Positions 1 through 9,246 of a stretch of 64,000 bases of DNA are shown one piece after another. A program made the position numbers and the translations under genes. The notes under the pieces are model-generated. The model was not told the DNA's origin. It saw only the letters and a program-made list of their open reading frames with translations, and searched no databases. The stretch comes from Pseudomonas sp. BMS12 (GTDB lineage: Bacteria; Pseudomonadota; Gammaproteobacteria; Pseudomonadales; Pseudomonadaceae). The stretch lies in assembly GCF_001592875.1 (NCBI RefSeq), contig NZ_LSOF01000012.1, forward strand, positions 29,304 to 93,303. Reading direction: 5' to 3'. Position 1 is the stretch's first letter; the number at the start of each line of letters is the position of its first letter.

Positions 1-569
1 AACTGCGCATCGAAGACCGCAAGGGCCAGGAGCAGATCTATATCCACGCCCAAAAGGACTGGGACGAGAACGTCGAGAACGACCAGAAGATCCGCATCGG
101 CCACGAACGACACGACAGGGTGGAGGCCAACAGCTACACCGAGCTCAAGGCCGAGGAGCACCACACCACCCAGCTTGATCGCAAAGTGGAAGTGAAGGCA
201 GAAGACCACCTGACCATCGCCCAGAACCAGCACATCAAGCTCGGCACCGCCCAGCTGACCAAGGCCGGCCGCGAGATCCACCTCAAGGCCGGGCAGAAAA
301 TGGTCATCGAAGCCGGCGTCGAACTCACCCTCAAGGCCGGCGGCAGCTTCATAAAACTCGACCCCGGCGGCATCACCCTGGTCGGCCCCCTGGCCAAACT
401 CAACGCCGGCGGCGCGCCGGGGTCAGGTACCGGGATTGCCCTCAAGCAACCGCTGCAGCCGGGGATGGCGGACAGGGACAAGGCGGGGAATCTGTTGGAC
501 GAGGCGGCAGTAAATAGCAGGGAAAACGTTCTTCTATCCCCCCTGCGCATGCTCAACTTCTCCAGCTAA
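1..569 (+). CDS. vgrG: VgrG, type VI secretion tip protein (C-terminal fragment)
   Basis: The reading frame is open from the window edge, so the 5' part is missing. The fragment begins within the gp5-like segment, and the motif [11 protein letters not shown] near its start is a hallmark of VgrG proteins just before the C-terminal needle. What follows is a run of short beta repeats rich in K, A, G and E (for example [12 protein letters not shown]), as in the DUF2345-type beta-helix extension. VgrG trimers cap the Hcp tube of the type VI secretion system and carry effectors. The stop is 56 bases before the next gene on the same strand, which is therefore the likely VgrG-linked cargo. No other T6SS structural gene is visible, so this may be an orphan vgrG island. 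Confidence 0.9.
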   Translation, partial: LRIEDRKGQEQIYIHAQKDWDENVENDQKIRIGHERHDRVEANSYTELKAEEHHTTQLDRKVEVKAEDHLTIAQNQHIKLGTAQLTKAGREIHLKAGQKMVIEAGVELTLKAGGSFIKLDPGGITLVGPLAKLNAGGAPGSGTGIALKQPLQPGMADRDKAGNLLDEAAVNSRENVLLSPLRMLNFSS

Positions 570-625
570 ATCAGGACTCGCGCATCACCAGATGCCTCCA
601 AGGAACAGGACAGATTCATATCGCC

Positions 626-3600
626 ATGGCAGACAACACACCAATCAAGTGGGCTTATCCCTTCCCAGCCAAACCAACCTCGACTGGCAGCAGCGCTAGC
701 GACACCAGCAACCCTGAGTTGTATTTCCAGGCGCTGGCAAAAGCCAAAGACGGCTTCTATCCGATGGGTGCCAGTGGCTTATGGCATGGCGGCGTGCACT
801 TCGACGAAGGTACGGCTACCTGCCTCGATCAGTCAGAGGTGAAGTGCATTGCCGACGGCGAAGTGGTCGCCTATCGGATCGACGAGCAGTACCCCAGAAC
901 TACCTATGGTGAAGGCCCGACAGCAGTACATCTGCCATTCTCGACCGGCTTCGTACTGGTCAAACACCTGCTGAAGTTCCCAGCTCTACCGGTCGAACCG
1001 AGCACAGACGAAGCCGCAGTCACCACGCCAACCGCCACACCGGAGCTGACCTTCTACAGCTTGTATATGCACCTGTTGGACTGGGCTGGTTATCAGGCCC
1101 AACCCAGCATGAAACGCCCCAGCTTTTGGGGTAATGGCTTGTGCAAGGTAAAAGCCGATGCACCGGACAAGCTGCAGGGACTAAACGTCCGCGCCCACTA
1201 CAAGGTAGCCCTCGGCCACGCGGATCGATCAGCCTACGAGAATATCCTGGCGACACTGCCTCGCGGCACAATCGTCGAGGCAGAGAGCGGATCTGAAGCC
1301 GAGCATGGCAACTGGATAAAACTGGCCAGCATCACGCCGGCTATCGACGGTCTTGAGCCCAGCAACTGCTGGGCTTACAAACCAGAGATGAAAAGTCTGG
1401 GCGACAGTCGCTATCTAGTAAGCGAAGGTGCCAAAGACCCTATCGCACCAACGCAGCAGGGGCTCAATGTGCGATCAGCCAGCTCCAAGGGCGACATCAT
1501 TGCCCTTCTGCCGGTTGGTGCGCAGCTACGCATCAGCTCGGATGGCGCAGCGAGCAAGTACCGCAAACTGGAAGAGATCATCAGCGGCGCCCCTGTACCT
1601 GCTCTGTCTGCCGACAGCAGTGGCAAGCTTCCAGGCTATGTCTGGCTGGACTTTCTGGAGACCACCAACGAACCCAAGGCTCATGACGGCAGCGTGGTGG
1701 TGCTGGATCAACCGGTAGCCATCAAGGCAGGCGAGCTGATTGGACATATCGGCCAATACCAGAACTTCGACGATGCACGCCCCAGATCGGTGCTGCACCT
1801 GCAAACCTTTACCTGCGACGATCTTCCCGCCTTTATCGAGCAGTGCCGCTCTTTAGCAGAGAAGTTGCCAGACGATCAAAAAACCCTGATCAAGGTACAT
1901 GTCGATACCAAGATGGCCCAGGCGCCTGCAGCGGATAGCACGGTCGCTGCGGAACGGAACGTAAGGCTGTGCAGCGACTCCCCCAAGGAAGGCTGCTGGG
2001 CCAAGGTGCAGCAATATGTGGAACTCAAAGCCAAGAAGGCTGGATTCGGTGCTTATGACAGCGCGAAGAACTGCTACCCGATGGATGCCGCCAAGAAGGC
2101 CGAGCTGGCCAGCGAGTTTGGCCTTGCCGAGGATGAGCTCCCTGACTCTGCCGAGTTTCTCTTGGAAAGCTACAAGGATGACGGCAGCGACATGCACTCC
2201 GGCAAGAGTGGCATCCCGGCAACTCACGTACGGCGCAAAGTCGGACTGCGCCTGAAGACACCGCTTTGGGTACAACGCAGCCAATTGAGCGAAAACGGTC
2301 AGCGTGTCAGCACCAGCGGTGAGCTTCCCGCCTGGAAAGACTTCCCTCTGAGTAATGGACTGGACGGTAAATTGTGTGGCTATGAGCGCATTTTGCAGCG
2401 CGCATCCTGGAGCAGCCTTGATCATCAACACAAAGCCATAGCCCCCGACAATATTCGCTGGTGGTACGTCAATGTGGCTGACGCCAGTGGTAAGGACATC
2501 TCCGGCTGGGCTCCGGAGCTAGACCCAATCATTACGCTGCACTCCCCGTGGGAGTGGGCGGGTTTTACCTCTATCGAGGATCAGCAGCCAATGGACGCAC
2601 AGCTCGCCCGCCAACTCAATGCCGAAGGCAGCCTCCGTGGCTCGGAGCCTGAGCGCTATCAAGCCAAGATAGACGCCACGGAACGTGGCCCAGTTCTTAG
2701 CAAGTTATACGACATCATTGATCTACCAGGTGCCGATAATCGAAAAGACAGGAAATTGACTGCCGATGAAATTCGAACCGCTCTCGGAAAACCTTGGCTC
2801 GCTCAGCAGCTTTCGCAGCTAGTGACCAAGTACGAAAGTGAGTGGTTTTGGAATAAAGGTAAATGGAATGCGCTTGATTCATTACTGGCGCCAAACCCAG
2901 ACCAATCTAACCCTAATTGGGAAGCAGAGAAAAAACGCATTGAAACACTGAGTTGGTGGGAGCAATTAAATAGCAAGCACGCTATAGGCCCTATAAACAA
3001 AACCTGGAACATCCATCCAATTGGCATACTGAACAGTTTTTCTAAAGAATCAGCTAACCTTATTACACTTGAAATGCTTAACACGGCGAAACCTAGCACA
3101 GATGAAGAATATTATATATCCATACTTCCTTACTTAAACAAGTACGCCAGAGCCTACAACATAGACTCTCCTCTACTAATAGCACACTTCCTCTCTCAGG
3201 TCGGCCATGAGAGTGGATTTAAAGTAAAATCAGAAGACCTAAATTATTCTGCAAAAAGAATGAGAGAGGTTTTTGGCTGCAAAAGAAACATAAAAGGATA
3301 TAACAAAGAAACTGATGAATGCCTTATTCTCCCGCGCCTAAGACCTAAGCTGTGGTCAGAAGAAAGCAAGTATGCTCACAACGCAGAAAATCTTGGAAAT
3401 TATGTATATGCAGAAAAAAATGGGAATGCTGACGAAGCAAGTGGTGATGGTTACAAATATAGAGGGCGCGGAATAATCCAACTAACCACAAAAAACAATT
3501 ATATAAGCTATAACAGAATCCATAATGAAAAAAATCCAGAAGACCCTCAAGATTTCATAAACAATCCAGATCTAATAATTGAAAATCTCGAATACGGAAT

Positions 3601-3802
3601 AGAGTCCGCTTTTGTCTGGTGGGACATGAACAAACTAAATATTCAAATAGAGAATTCATACTCCCGGCGAGGCGAAGAAAACATCAAAGAACATGTCGCT
3701 GACATTTCTGAAATTGTAAATGGTGGGACCATAGGCTTGCCGGAGAGAGTTAAGTTATTCAATAAAGTAAGAGAAATAGTCAAAAAGGAATTAACACATT
3801 GA
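626..3802 (+). CDS. Candidate T6SS peptidoglycan-degrading effector (M23-like + SH3b + GH19)
   Basis: A 1058-residue protein encoded directly after vgrG. The N-terminal ~400 residues look like an M23/lysostaphin-type metallopeptidase fold: H54-G-G-V-H58-F-D60, YMHL with H149, and LHLQ with H391. The usual final HxH is not intact, so activity of this half is uncertain. SH3b-like segments (GLNVR at roughly 190-250 and 275-345) are interleaved. The C-terminal ~230 residues match GH19 lysozyme/chitinases, with catalytic Glu862 in SQVGHESGF followed by YKYRGRGIIQLT. There is no PAAR domain and no signal peptide, fitting delivery on VgrG. By hand count GC is ~58% at 1441-1500 but ~30% at 3241-3300, so the toxic C-terminus looks separately acquired. 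The stop overlaps the start of the downstream candidate immunity gene by two bases. Confidence 0.85.
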   Translation: MADNTPIKWAYPFPAKPTSTGSSASDTSNPELYFQALAKAKDGFYPMGASGLWHGGVHFDEGTATCLDQSEVKCIADGEVVAYRIDEQYPRTTYGEGPTAVHLPFSTGFVLVKHLLKFPALPVEPSTDEAAVTTPTATPELTFYSLYMHLLDWAGYQAQPSMKRPSFWGNGLCKVKADAPDKLQGLNVRAHYKVALGHADRSAYENILATLPRGTIVEAESGSEAEHGNWIKLASITPAIDGLEPSNCWAYKPEMKSLGDSRYLVSEGAKDPIAPTQQGLNVRSASSKGDIIALLPVGAQLRISSDGAASKYRKLEEIISGAPVPALSADSSGKLPGYVWLDFLETTNEPKAHDGSVVVLDQPVAIKAGELIGHIGQYQNFDDARPRSVLHLQTFTCDDLPAFIEQCRSLAEKLPDDQKTLIKVHVDTKMAQAPAADSTVAAERNVRLCSDSPKEGCWAKVQQYVELKAKKAGFGAYDSAKNCYPMDAAKKAELASEFGLAEDELPDSAEFLLESYKDDGSDMHSGKSGIPATHVRRKVGLRLKTPLWVQRSQLSENGQRVSTSGELPAWKDFPLSNGLDGKLCGYERILQRASWSSLDHQHKAIAPDNIRWWYVNVADASGKDISGWAPELDPIITLHSPWEWAGFTSIEDQQPMDAQLARQLNAEGSLRGSEPERYQAKIDATERGPVLSKLYDIIDLPGADNRKDRKLTADEIRTALGKPWLAQQLSQLVTKYESEWFWNKGKWNALDSLLAPNPDQSNPNWEAEKKRIETLSWWEQLNSKHAIGPINKTWNIHPIGILNSFSKESANLITLEMLNTAKPSTDEEYYISILPYLNKYARAYNIDSPLLIAHFLSQVGHESGFKVKSEDLNYSAKRMREVFGCKRNIKGYNKETDECLILPRLRPKLWSEESKYAHNAENLGNYVYAEKNGNADEASGDGYKYRGRGIIQLTTKNNYISYNRIHNEKNPEDPQDFINNPDLIIENLEYGIESAFVWWDMNKLNIQIENSYSRRGEENIKEHVADISEIVNGGTIGLPERVKLFNKVREIVKKELTH

Positions 3803-4674
3803 GATACATATTTCTACTCTTATTTTTTCTCTCATCCAATATAAAAGCCATAGAAATCCAATTAGATCCGAAATTTTTAGAGCGGGAGAAAATTAAACTC
3901 AATTATGTAGAAAGCCCAACAGGCGGACATGACTTGAGGGGAGAGCTTGTCTCCCCTAGTGGGAAAATAACAGTCCTACCTGATGACTGCCCCTCAGAAG
4001 GAGGAGACCCTCAACTAGGAGAAGTATATACACTAAATTTACCGCATGAATTATTGATAATAAACTGCATATATCAAATAAATCACAGCGGGCTGGGTAT
4101 AAAGGGAAAGGATTACAAGGCGCTAGTATTTGAAAACAAAGACAAGAAGATATATCAACGCAAGGATATTGAGAAGTTAATTTCTGGCTATGAGGGGTCA
4201 TCAGAAGACGGAGATTACTATTATTTTTACTACAATGACAAAACACTCGCAACATTAAAAATAATCGAATCATCCGCCAACTCAAACGAAGACTCTCTAA
4301 TATTAGCGCATAAGGTTATATTAATGAGGCTTAAAAATCATGATTACGGCGCGATAGAGAACTACGCCTCAGTCAATAGAGTTAAAAACCTAATATCAAC
4401 CCATCCGATAACACTGGAAACATCCGGCGCATACAACGACATCGGATATTCATTATCAGAAATAGGCAAAGAAAAAGAGGCATTAGATTTATTCTATGCA
4501 ATAGAGAAAATATCTCCAGAAAGAACAGTTTTAATGCTAAACATAGCGGACTCTTTATGGAGAAAGAACGAAAGAAAACAGGCAAAAGAATATTATTTAA
4601 AATATAAAAAGAACATGGACAAAACAGGACGAAGTAAACGCATACCTTCGCGCGTTGAGGAAAGAATAAAATAG
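3799..4674 (+). CDS. Candidate periplasmic immunity protein with TPR-like C-terminus
   Basis: A 291-residue protein that I do not recognise by family. The likely start is TTG at 3799, overlapping the TGA of the effector (3800-3802), which implies translational coupling. The first ~18 residues (MRYIFLLLFFLSSNIKA) form a clear Sec signal peptide, placing the product in the periplasm. The last ~90 residues contain TPR-like helical repeats (NDIGYSLSEIGKEKEALDLF, then LNIADSLWRKNERKQAKEYY). A peptidoglycan-attacking T6SS effector needs a periplasmic immunity partner, so location, coupling and export all point to that role. GC is about 30% at 4201-4260, as in the end of the effector gene and unlike the rest of the window. 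Function is inferred from context only. Confidence 0.7.
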   Translation: MRYIFLLLFFLSSNIKAIEIQLDPKFLEREKIKLNYVESPTGGHDLRGELVSPSGKITVLPDDCPSEGGDPQLGEVYTLNLPHELLIINCIYQINHSGLGIKGKDYKALVFENKDKKIYQRKDIEKLISGYEGSSEDGDYYYFYYNDKTLATLKIIESSANSNEDSLILAHKVILMRLKNHDYGAIENYASVNRVKNLISTHPITLETSGAYNDIGYSLSEIGKEKEALDLFYAIEKISPERTVLMLNIADSLWRKNERKQAKEYYLKYKKNMDKTGRSKRIPSRVEERIK

Positions 4675-4789
4675 CAAGACAATAGGAGACGGATCACGCT
4701 TTCTGTGCGTAATTTTGGTCCGCCACCTATTTACCAGACGCTGAAAAGCTGACTATCCGAGCATGGTTCAGCGTGGCAAGCAGTAGGGC

Positions 4790-5020
4790 TCAGAGATGTA
4801 TCTCTGCGCCTTTGATGCCAAGTAGCCGAAGGTCTTCGATCAAGCTATTAAGGTCGCAAAAAGACTCCACTTGCTCCTGGTCATCGACCAGGAAGAAGCT
4901 AGTGCCCACTCCCTTCTTCAACAGCACGATCCATTCCCGGGTATTGGCCGGATTGGCGATGATATGGGTGTCAAAAAGCACACCCTGAGCCTGCTTGCTC
5001 TGTATGTCCTCACGTCGCAT
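4790..5020 (-). CDS. Small hypothetical protein downstream of glmS
   Basis: A 76-residue open frame starting 15 bases after the glmS stop on the same strand. A G-rich run (GGGGGG) about seven bases before the ATG could serve as the ribosome binding site. The protein begins MRREDIQSKQAQGVLFDTHI, is mixed in composition and ends LLGIKGAEIHL. There is no signal peptide, membrane segment or recognisable domain. It could be co-transcribed with glmS. Its first codons cover the place where Tn7 normally inserts, so it may belong to the inserted island rather than the core chromosome. A perfect 6-bp inverted repeat (4791-4806) overlaps its stop codon. Confidence 0.55.
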   Translation of the reverse strand: MRREDIQSKQAQGVLFDTHIIANPANTREWIVLLKKGVGTSFFLVDDQEQVESFCDLNSLIEDLRLLGIKGAEIHL

Positions 5021-5066
5021 CAGCTGCCCCCCTGCTTACTCAACCGTCACGCTCTTGGCCAGGTTG
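5009..5066 (-). other. Predicted attTn7 target region at the end of glmS
   Basis: The last codons of glmS (encoding [11 protein letters not shown]) are the conserved site bound by Tn7 TnsD. Insertion occurs about 25 bases beyond the stop, here near 5011-5013. No Tn7 ends are visible in the window. The site is inferred from conservation, not from a transposon being present. Confidence 0.5.
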
Positions 5067-6871
5067 CGCGGCTGGTCTACATCCGTGCCCTTGAGCACCG
5101 CCACGTAGTACGACAGCAGCTGCAGCGGCAGGGTATAGAGGATCGGCGCCAGTACGTCGTGGATATGCGGCATGGCTACCACGTGGGTGCCTTCGCCGTT
5201 GCCCAGGCCGGCCTGTTCGTCGGCAAAGACGATCAGCTGGCCGCCGCGGGCGCGGACTTCCTGCAGGTTGGATTTGAGTTTTTCCAGCAGTTCGTTGTTC
5301 GGCGCCACGGTAACTACCGGCATGTCGGCGTCGACCAGGGCCAGCGGGCCGTGCTTGAGCTCGCCGGCCGGGTAGGCTTCGGCGTGGATGTAGGAGATTT
5401 CCTTGAGCTTGAGCGCGCCCTCCATGGCCACCGGGAACTGAGCACCACGGCCGAGGAACAGGGTGTGGTGCTTCTCGGCGAACAGTTCGGCGACTTTCTC
5501 CACGGTCTTGTCCATGGCCAGTGCTTCGCCGAGGCGAGTCGGCAGGCGGCGCAGTTCCTCCACCAGCTCTGCGGCGACACCGGCTTCCAGTCGACCATTC
5601 ACCTGACCGAGGGCCAGGGTCAGCAGCAGCAGGCCGACCAGTTGGGTGGTGAAGGCCTTGGTCGAGGCCACACCGATTTCCGGGCCGGCCAGAGTCAGCA
5701 GACACAGGTCGGACTCGCGTACCAGCGAGCTGGTGCCGACGTTGCAGATGGCCAGGCTGGCCAGATAACCGGCTTGCTTGGCATTACGCAGGGCGGCCAG
5801 GGTGTCGGCGGTCTCACCGGACTGGGAGATGGTGACGAACAGGCTGTCGGGCTGCACGGCGACCTTGCGGTAGCGGAACTCGCTGGCCACTTCGATCTGG
5901 CAGGGAATGCCGGTCAACGCCTCCAGCCAGTAACGGGCGACCATGCCGGCGTGGTAGCTGGTGCCGCAGGCAACGATCTGCACGTTGCGCACCTTGGCGA
6001 ACAGCTCGGCGGCCTGCGGGCCGAAGGCCTGGACCAGCACATGGTCGCTGCCCAGGCGGCCTTCCAGGGTGTGTTGCACGACCTTCGGCTGCTCGTGGAT
6101 TTCCTTGAGCATGAAGTGACGGTACTCGCCCTTGTCAGCGGCCTCGGCACCTTCGTGGTACTGCACGGCTTCACGCTGCACGGATTGCCCGGCGACATCC
6201 CAGATTTGCAGGCTGTCGCGGCGAATTTCGGCGATATCGCCTTCTTCCAGGTAGACAAAACGGTCAGTGACCTGACGTAGGGCGAGCTGGTCGGAGGCAA
6301 GGAAGTTCTCGCCCAGACCCAGGCCGATCACCAGTGGGCTGCCGCTGCGGGCGGCGAGGATACGATCCGGCTGCTGGGCGCTGACGACCGCCAGGCCATA
6401 GGCACCATGCAGCTCGGGGATGGCAGCCTTGAGTGCGGCGGTAAGGTCACCCAATTCGGCCAGCTTGTGGTGCAGCAGGTGGACGATGGTCTCGGTGTCG
6501 GTGTCTGAGGTGAACACATAGCCCAGGCCCTTGAGGCGCTCGCGCAATTCTTCGTGGTTCTCGATGATGCCGTTGTGCACCACGGCCAACTGTTCCGCAG
6601 AAAAGTGCGGGTGGGCATTGCGTTCGCTCGGCGCTCCGTGGGTGGCCCAGCGGGTGTGGGCGATACCCAGGTGGCCGGTCAGCGGCTCGCCGGCCAGCGC
6701 CTGCTCCAGCTCGGCGACCTTGCCGACACGGCGACGACGCTGCAGTTCGCCGGCCTGGGTAAATACCGCCACGCCGGCGCTGTCATAGCCGCGGTATTCG
6801 AGGCGCTTGAGGCCTTCGACCAAGATCGGGGTGATGCTGCGTTCGGCGACGGCGCCAACGATGCCACACAT
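5036..6871 (-). CDS. glmS: Glutamine-fructose-6-phosphate aminotransferase (isomerizing)
   Basis: Makes glucosamine-6-phosphate from fructose-6-phosphate and glutamine, the first committed step to UDP-GlcNAc for peptidoglycan and LPS. At 611 residues it has family length. It starts MCGIVGA, with Cys2 as the glutaminase nucleophile exposed after Met removal. The N-terminal half is the class II glutamine amidotransferase (RGYDSAG, TRWATHG). The C-terminal half carries two SIS sugar-isomerase domains ([21 protein letters not shown]) and ends KSVTVE. It follows the DeoR-type regulator by 12 bases, so the two are probably co-transcribed. Confidence 0.98.
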   Translation of the reverse strand: MCGIVGAVAERSITPILVEGLKRLEYRGYDSAGVAVFTQAGELQRRRRVGKVAELEQALAGEPLTGHLGIAHTRWATHGAPSERNAHPHFSAEQLAVVHNGIIENHEELRERLKGLGYVFTSDTDTETIVHLLHHKLAELGDLTAALKAAIPELHGAYGLAVVSAQQPDRILAARSGSPLVIGLGLGENFLASDQLALRQVTDRFVYLEEGDIAEIRRDSLQIWDVAGQSVQREAVQYHEGAEAADKGEYRHFMLKEIHEQPKVVQHTLEGRLGSDHVLVQAFGPQAAELFAKVRNVQIVACGTSYHAGMVARYWLEALTGIPCQIEVASEFRYRKVAVQPDSLFVTISQSGETADTLAALRNAKQAGYLASLAICNVGTSSLVRESDLCLLTLAGPEIGVASTKAFTTQLVGLLLLTLALGQVNGRLEAGVAAELVEELRRLPTRLGEALAMDKTVEKVAELFAEKHHTLFLGRGAQFPVAMEGALKLKEISYIHAEAYPAGELKHGPLALVDADMPVVTVAPNNELLEKLKSNLQEVRARGGQLIVFADEQAGLGNGEGTHVVAMPHIHDVLAPILYTLPLQLLSYYVAVLKGTDVDQPRNLAKSVTVE

Positions 6872-6883
6872 GGCTGTTCTCCT

Positions 6884-7654
6884 TCAGGGCTGGGCGCTGG
6901 CGATGATCAACTGGACCCCGCGCGCACGTATCTGTTCGGCCACCCGGCTATCCAGGCGGTCGTCGGTAATCAGGGTCTGGACGCTGCCCCAGGGCAGTTC
7001 CAGGTTGGGAATCTTGCGGCCGACCTTGTCGCTCTCGACCATCACCACCACATCGCGCGCCACTTCGGCCATGACCCGGGACAGGCCGAGCAGCTCGTTG
7101 AAAGTGGTGGTCCCGCGCTCCAGGTCGATACCGTCGGCGCCGATGAACAGCTGGTCGAAATCGTAGGAGCGCAGTACCTGCTCGGCCACCTGGCCCTGGA
7201 ACGACTCCGAATGCGGGTCCCAGGTGCCGCCGGTCATCAACAGCACCGGCTCGTGTTCGATGTCGCGCAGGGCATTGGCCACATTCAGCGAGTTGGTCAT
7301 CACCACCAGCCCAGGCTTGCGGCCCAACTGCGGAATCATCGCCGCCGTGGTGCTGCCACTGTCGATGATGATGCGTGCATGTTCGCGGATCAGCCCCACT
7401 GCGGCGCGGGCGATGGCCTGTTTGATGGGGGAAACGGGTTGTGCCGGTTCGCCGATCAGCTCTTGCGGCATGGGGACCGCACCGCCGTAGCGGCGCAACA
7501 GCAGACCGTTGCGCTCCAGCTCGGCCAGGTCCTTACGAATCGTAACTTCGGAGGTGGCGAAGTGCTGCGCCAGGGCATCCACGACCACCTCGCCCTGCTC
7601 GGCGAGCAGGGCGAGGATCGCATGACGGCGCTGGGGCGTATTGCGTTTCGACAT
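6884..7654 (-). CDS. glmR: DeoR-family transcriptional regulator of glmS (GlmR type)
   Basis: A 256-residue DeoR/GlpR-type regulator. Residues ~1-60 form the winged helix-turn-helix (RRHAILALLAEQGEVVVDAL, then SEVTIRKDLAELE). The rest is the DeoRC sugar-phosphate sensor (IIIDSGSTTAAM, MTGGTWDP, FIGADGID, VVVMVESDKVGRK). It is encoded 12 bases upstream of glmS, and its counterpart in P. aeruginosa at this position is described as a regulator of glmS. The ATG at 7654 has a weak ribosome binding site, and a perfect palindrome lies within 20 bases upstream, suggesting autoregulation. It probably responds to an amino-sugar phosphate, but the ligand cannot be read from sequence. Confidence 0.88.
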   Translation of the reverse strand: MSKRNTPQRRHAILALLAEQGEVVVDALAQHFATSEVTIRKDLAELERNGLLLRRYGGAVPMPQELIGEPAQPVSPIKQAIARAAVGLIREHARIIIDSGSTTAAMIPQLGRKPGLVVMTNSLNVANALRDIEHEPVLLMTGGTWDPHSESFQGQVAEQVLRSYDFDQLFIGADGIDLERGTTTFNELLGLSRVMAEVARDVVVMVESDKVGRKIPNLELPWGSVQTLITDDRLDSRVAEQIRARGVQLIIASAQP

Positions 7655-7659
7655 TTAAG

Positions 7660-7672
7660 TTTCGATTCGAAA
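7660..7672. promoter_or_regulatory. Putative DeoR/GlmR operator palindrome
   Basis: TTTCGATTCGAAA is a perfect inverted repeat (6+1+6) six bases upstream of the glmR ATG. TTTCG-type half-sites are typical of DeoR-family regulators. Its position over the ribosome-binding/leader region suggests autorepression of the glmR-glmS unit. Confidence 0.45.
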
Positions 7673-7726
7673 GATAAGTGCACGAATCAAAACCTAATGA
7701 AAGCTTTTGGTCAAGCGGCAGATGGA

Positions 7727-7752
7727 CGAAAGGCGGCCAAAGCCGCCTTTCG
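7727..7752 (-). terminator. Stem-loop after glmU
   Basis: A perfect 11-bp stem (CGAAAGGCGGC, four-base loop, then its complement) lies 18 bases beyond the glmU stop. The T-run is poor, so it may be an inefficient terminator. It separates glmU from the glmR promoter region. Confidence 0.6.
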
Positions 7753-7769
7753 CTTAAACCGAAGAATTC

Positions 7770-9134
7770 CTACTTCGGCGCCTTTTGCGGCCGTTTCCAG
7801 CTTTCGATATTGCGCTGCTTGGCGCGGCCGACAGCCAGGGTTTTGGCCGGCACATCCTGGGTCACGGTGGAGCCGGCGCCGGTAGTGGCGCCATCACCGA
7901 GAGTCAGCGGTGCCACAAGCGAGCTGTTGGAGCCGATGAACACGTCCTCGCCCATTACGGTGCGGGACTTGTTGGCGCCGTCGTAGTTGCAGGTGATGGT
8001 GCCTGCGCCGATGTTGGTCCGTGCGCCGATCTCGGCGTCGCCCAGGTAGCTCAGGTGACCGGCCTTGGCACCCTCACCCAGCACCGCGTTCTTCAACTCG
8101 ACGAAGTTCCCGACATGGGCCTTGGCACCCAGTTTGGCGCCGGGGCGCAGTCGGGCGAACGGGCCGCAGTCGGCGCCCTCGCCCAGCTCGGCACCTTCCA
8201 GGTGGCTATTGGCTTTGACGATGGCGCCTTTGCGCAGGGTGCTGTTCTTGATTACGCAGTTGGGGCCGATCTGCACGTTATCTTCGATGACGACCTGGCC
8301 TTCGAGAATCACGTTGACGTCAATCAGCACATCGCGACCGACCGTAACCTCGCCACGCAGATCGAAGCGGGCCGGATCGAGCAGGGTCACGCCCTGGACC
8401 ATCAGGCTGCGCGCGGCGCGCTGCTGGTAGTAGCGCTCCAGCTGAGCCAGCTGGATACGGTCGTTAGCGCCGAGCACTTCCATCTCGTCCTTGGCGGTTT
8501 CGGTGGCCACTACCAGGCCGTCGGCCACCGCCATGGCGATCACGTCGGTGAGGTAATACTCGCCCTGGGCGTTGCTGTTGGACAGCCGGCCAAGCCAGTC
8601 GCCGAGACGCTTGCCCGGTACGGCGAGGATGCCGGTATTGCCTTCGCGAATGGCGCGCTGGGCCTCGCTGGCGTCCTTGTGTTCGACGATGGCCTGCACC
8701 ACGCCGGCCTGGTCGCGAATGATGCGGCCGTAACCGGTCGGATCGACCAGATTAACGGTCAACAGGCCGAGCTGAGCGTCGCTGGCCTGTGCCAGCAAGC
8801 CTTGCAGGGTCTCGACCCGGGTCAACGGCACATCGCCGTAGAGGATCAGCACCTTGTCCGCCTCGATGTGCGGCAGCGCCTGAGCCACGGCATGGCCGGT
8901 ACCCAGCTGCTCGGCCTGCAGCACAAAGTCGACGTCATCCGCCGCCAGGCGCTCACGCACCAGTTCCGCGCCATGCCCGATCACCACATGAATCTTGCGG
9001 GGAGAAAGCTGACGTGCCGTATCGATGACGTGGCCGAGCATGGACTTGCCGGCGACCGGATGCAGCACCTTGGGCAGGGCCGAACGCATGCGGGTGCCCT
9101 GGCCGGCGGCGAGGATGACGATATCGAGGGACAT
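7770..9134 (-). CDS. glmU: Bifunctional GlcNAc-1-P uridyltransferase / GlcN-1-P acetyltransferase
   Basis: Catalyses the last two steps to UDP-GlcNAc. The start is the ATG at 9134 ([16 protein letters not shown]); the frame is open further upstream, but the pyrophosphorylase signature LAAGQGTRM belongs near residue 10. This gives 454 residues, the family length. The N-terminal half is the uridyltransferase ([33 protein letters not shown]). The C-terminal half is a left-handed beta-helix acetyltransferase with hexapeptide repeats ([33 protein letters not shown]). It lies between glmR and the atp operon on the same strand, a standard Pseudomonas arrangement. Confidence 0.98.
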   Translation of the reverse strand: MSLDIVILAAGQGTRMRSALPKVLHPVAGKSMLGHVIDTARQLSPRKIHVVIGHGAELVRERLAADDVDFVLQAEQLGTGHAVAQALPHIEADKVLILYGDVPLTRVETLQGLLAQASDAQLGLLTVNLVDPTGYGRIIRDQAGVVQAIVEHKDASEAQRAIREGNTGILAVPGKRLGDWLGRLSNSNAQGEYYLTDVIAMAVADGLVVATETAKDEMEVLGANDRIQLAQLERYYQQRAARSLMVQGVTLLDPARFDLRGEVTVGRDVLIDVNVILEGQVVIEDNVQIGPNCVIKNSTLRKGAIVKANSHLEGAELGEGADCGPFARLRPGAKLGAKAHVGNFVELKNAVLGEGAKAGHLSYLGDAEIGARTNIGAGTITCNYDGANKSRTVMGEDVFIGSNSSLVAPLTLGDGATTGAGSTVTQDVPAKTLAVGRAKQRNIESWKRPQKAPK

Positions 9135-9195
9135 GTGGAGATCCTGAGCAGACACAGGCGCATGAGCACCTGTGGATAAAAACGGCAGAAAAGAA

Positions 9196-9219
9196 AAAGG
9201 GTAGCCAAGGCTACCCTTT
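9196..9219 (-). terminator. Rho-independent terminator of the atp operon
   Basis: A perfect 11-bp stem (AAAGGGTAGCC, two-base loop, complement), followed on the minus strand by a T-rich tract, 28 bases after the atpC stop. Confidence 0.9.
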
Positions 9220-9246
9220 CTCCCAACGCTGTTGAAGCCGGAGGCC

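Noticed and set aside
5174..5188. A CACGTG-centred motif (TACCACGTGGGT) in glmS, considered as a parS site
   Set aside because: Only the core and one flanking base on each side match; the outer arms do not fit the parS consensus.
6554..7885. A 443-codon plus-strand frame opposite glmS and glmR
   Set aside because: A mirror frame of conserved genes. The protein is low-complexity and matches no family.
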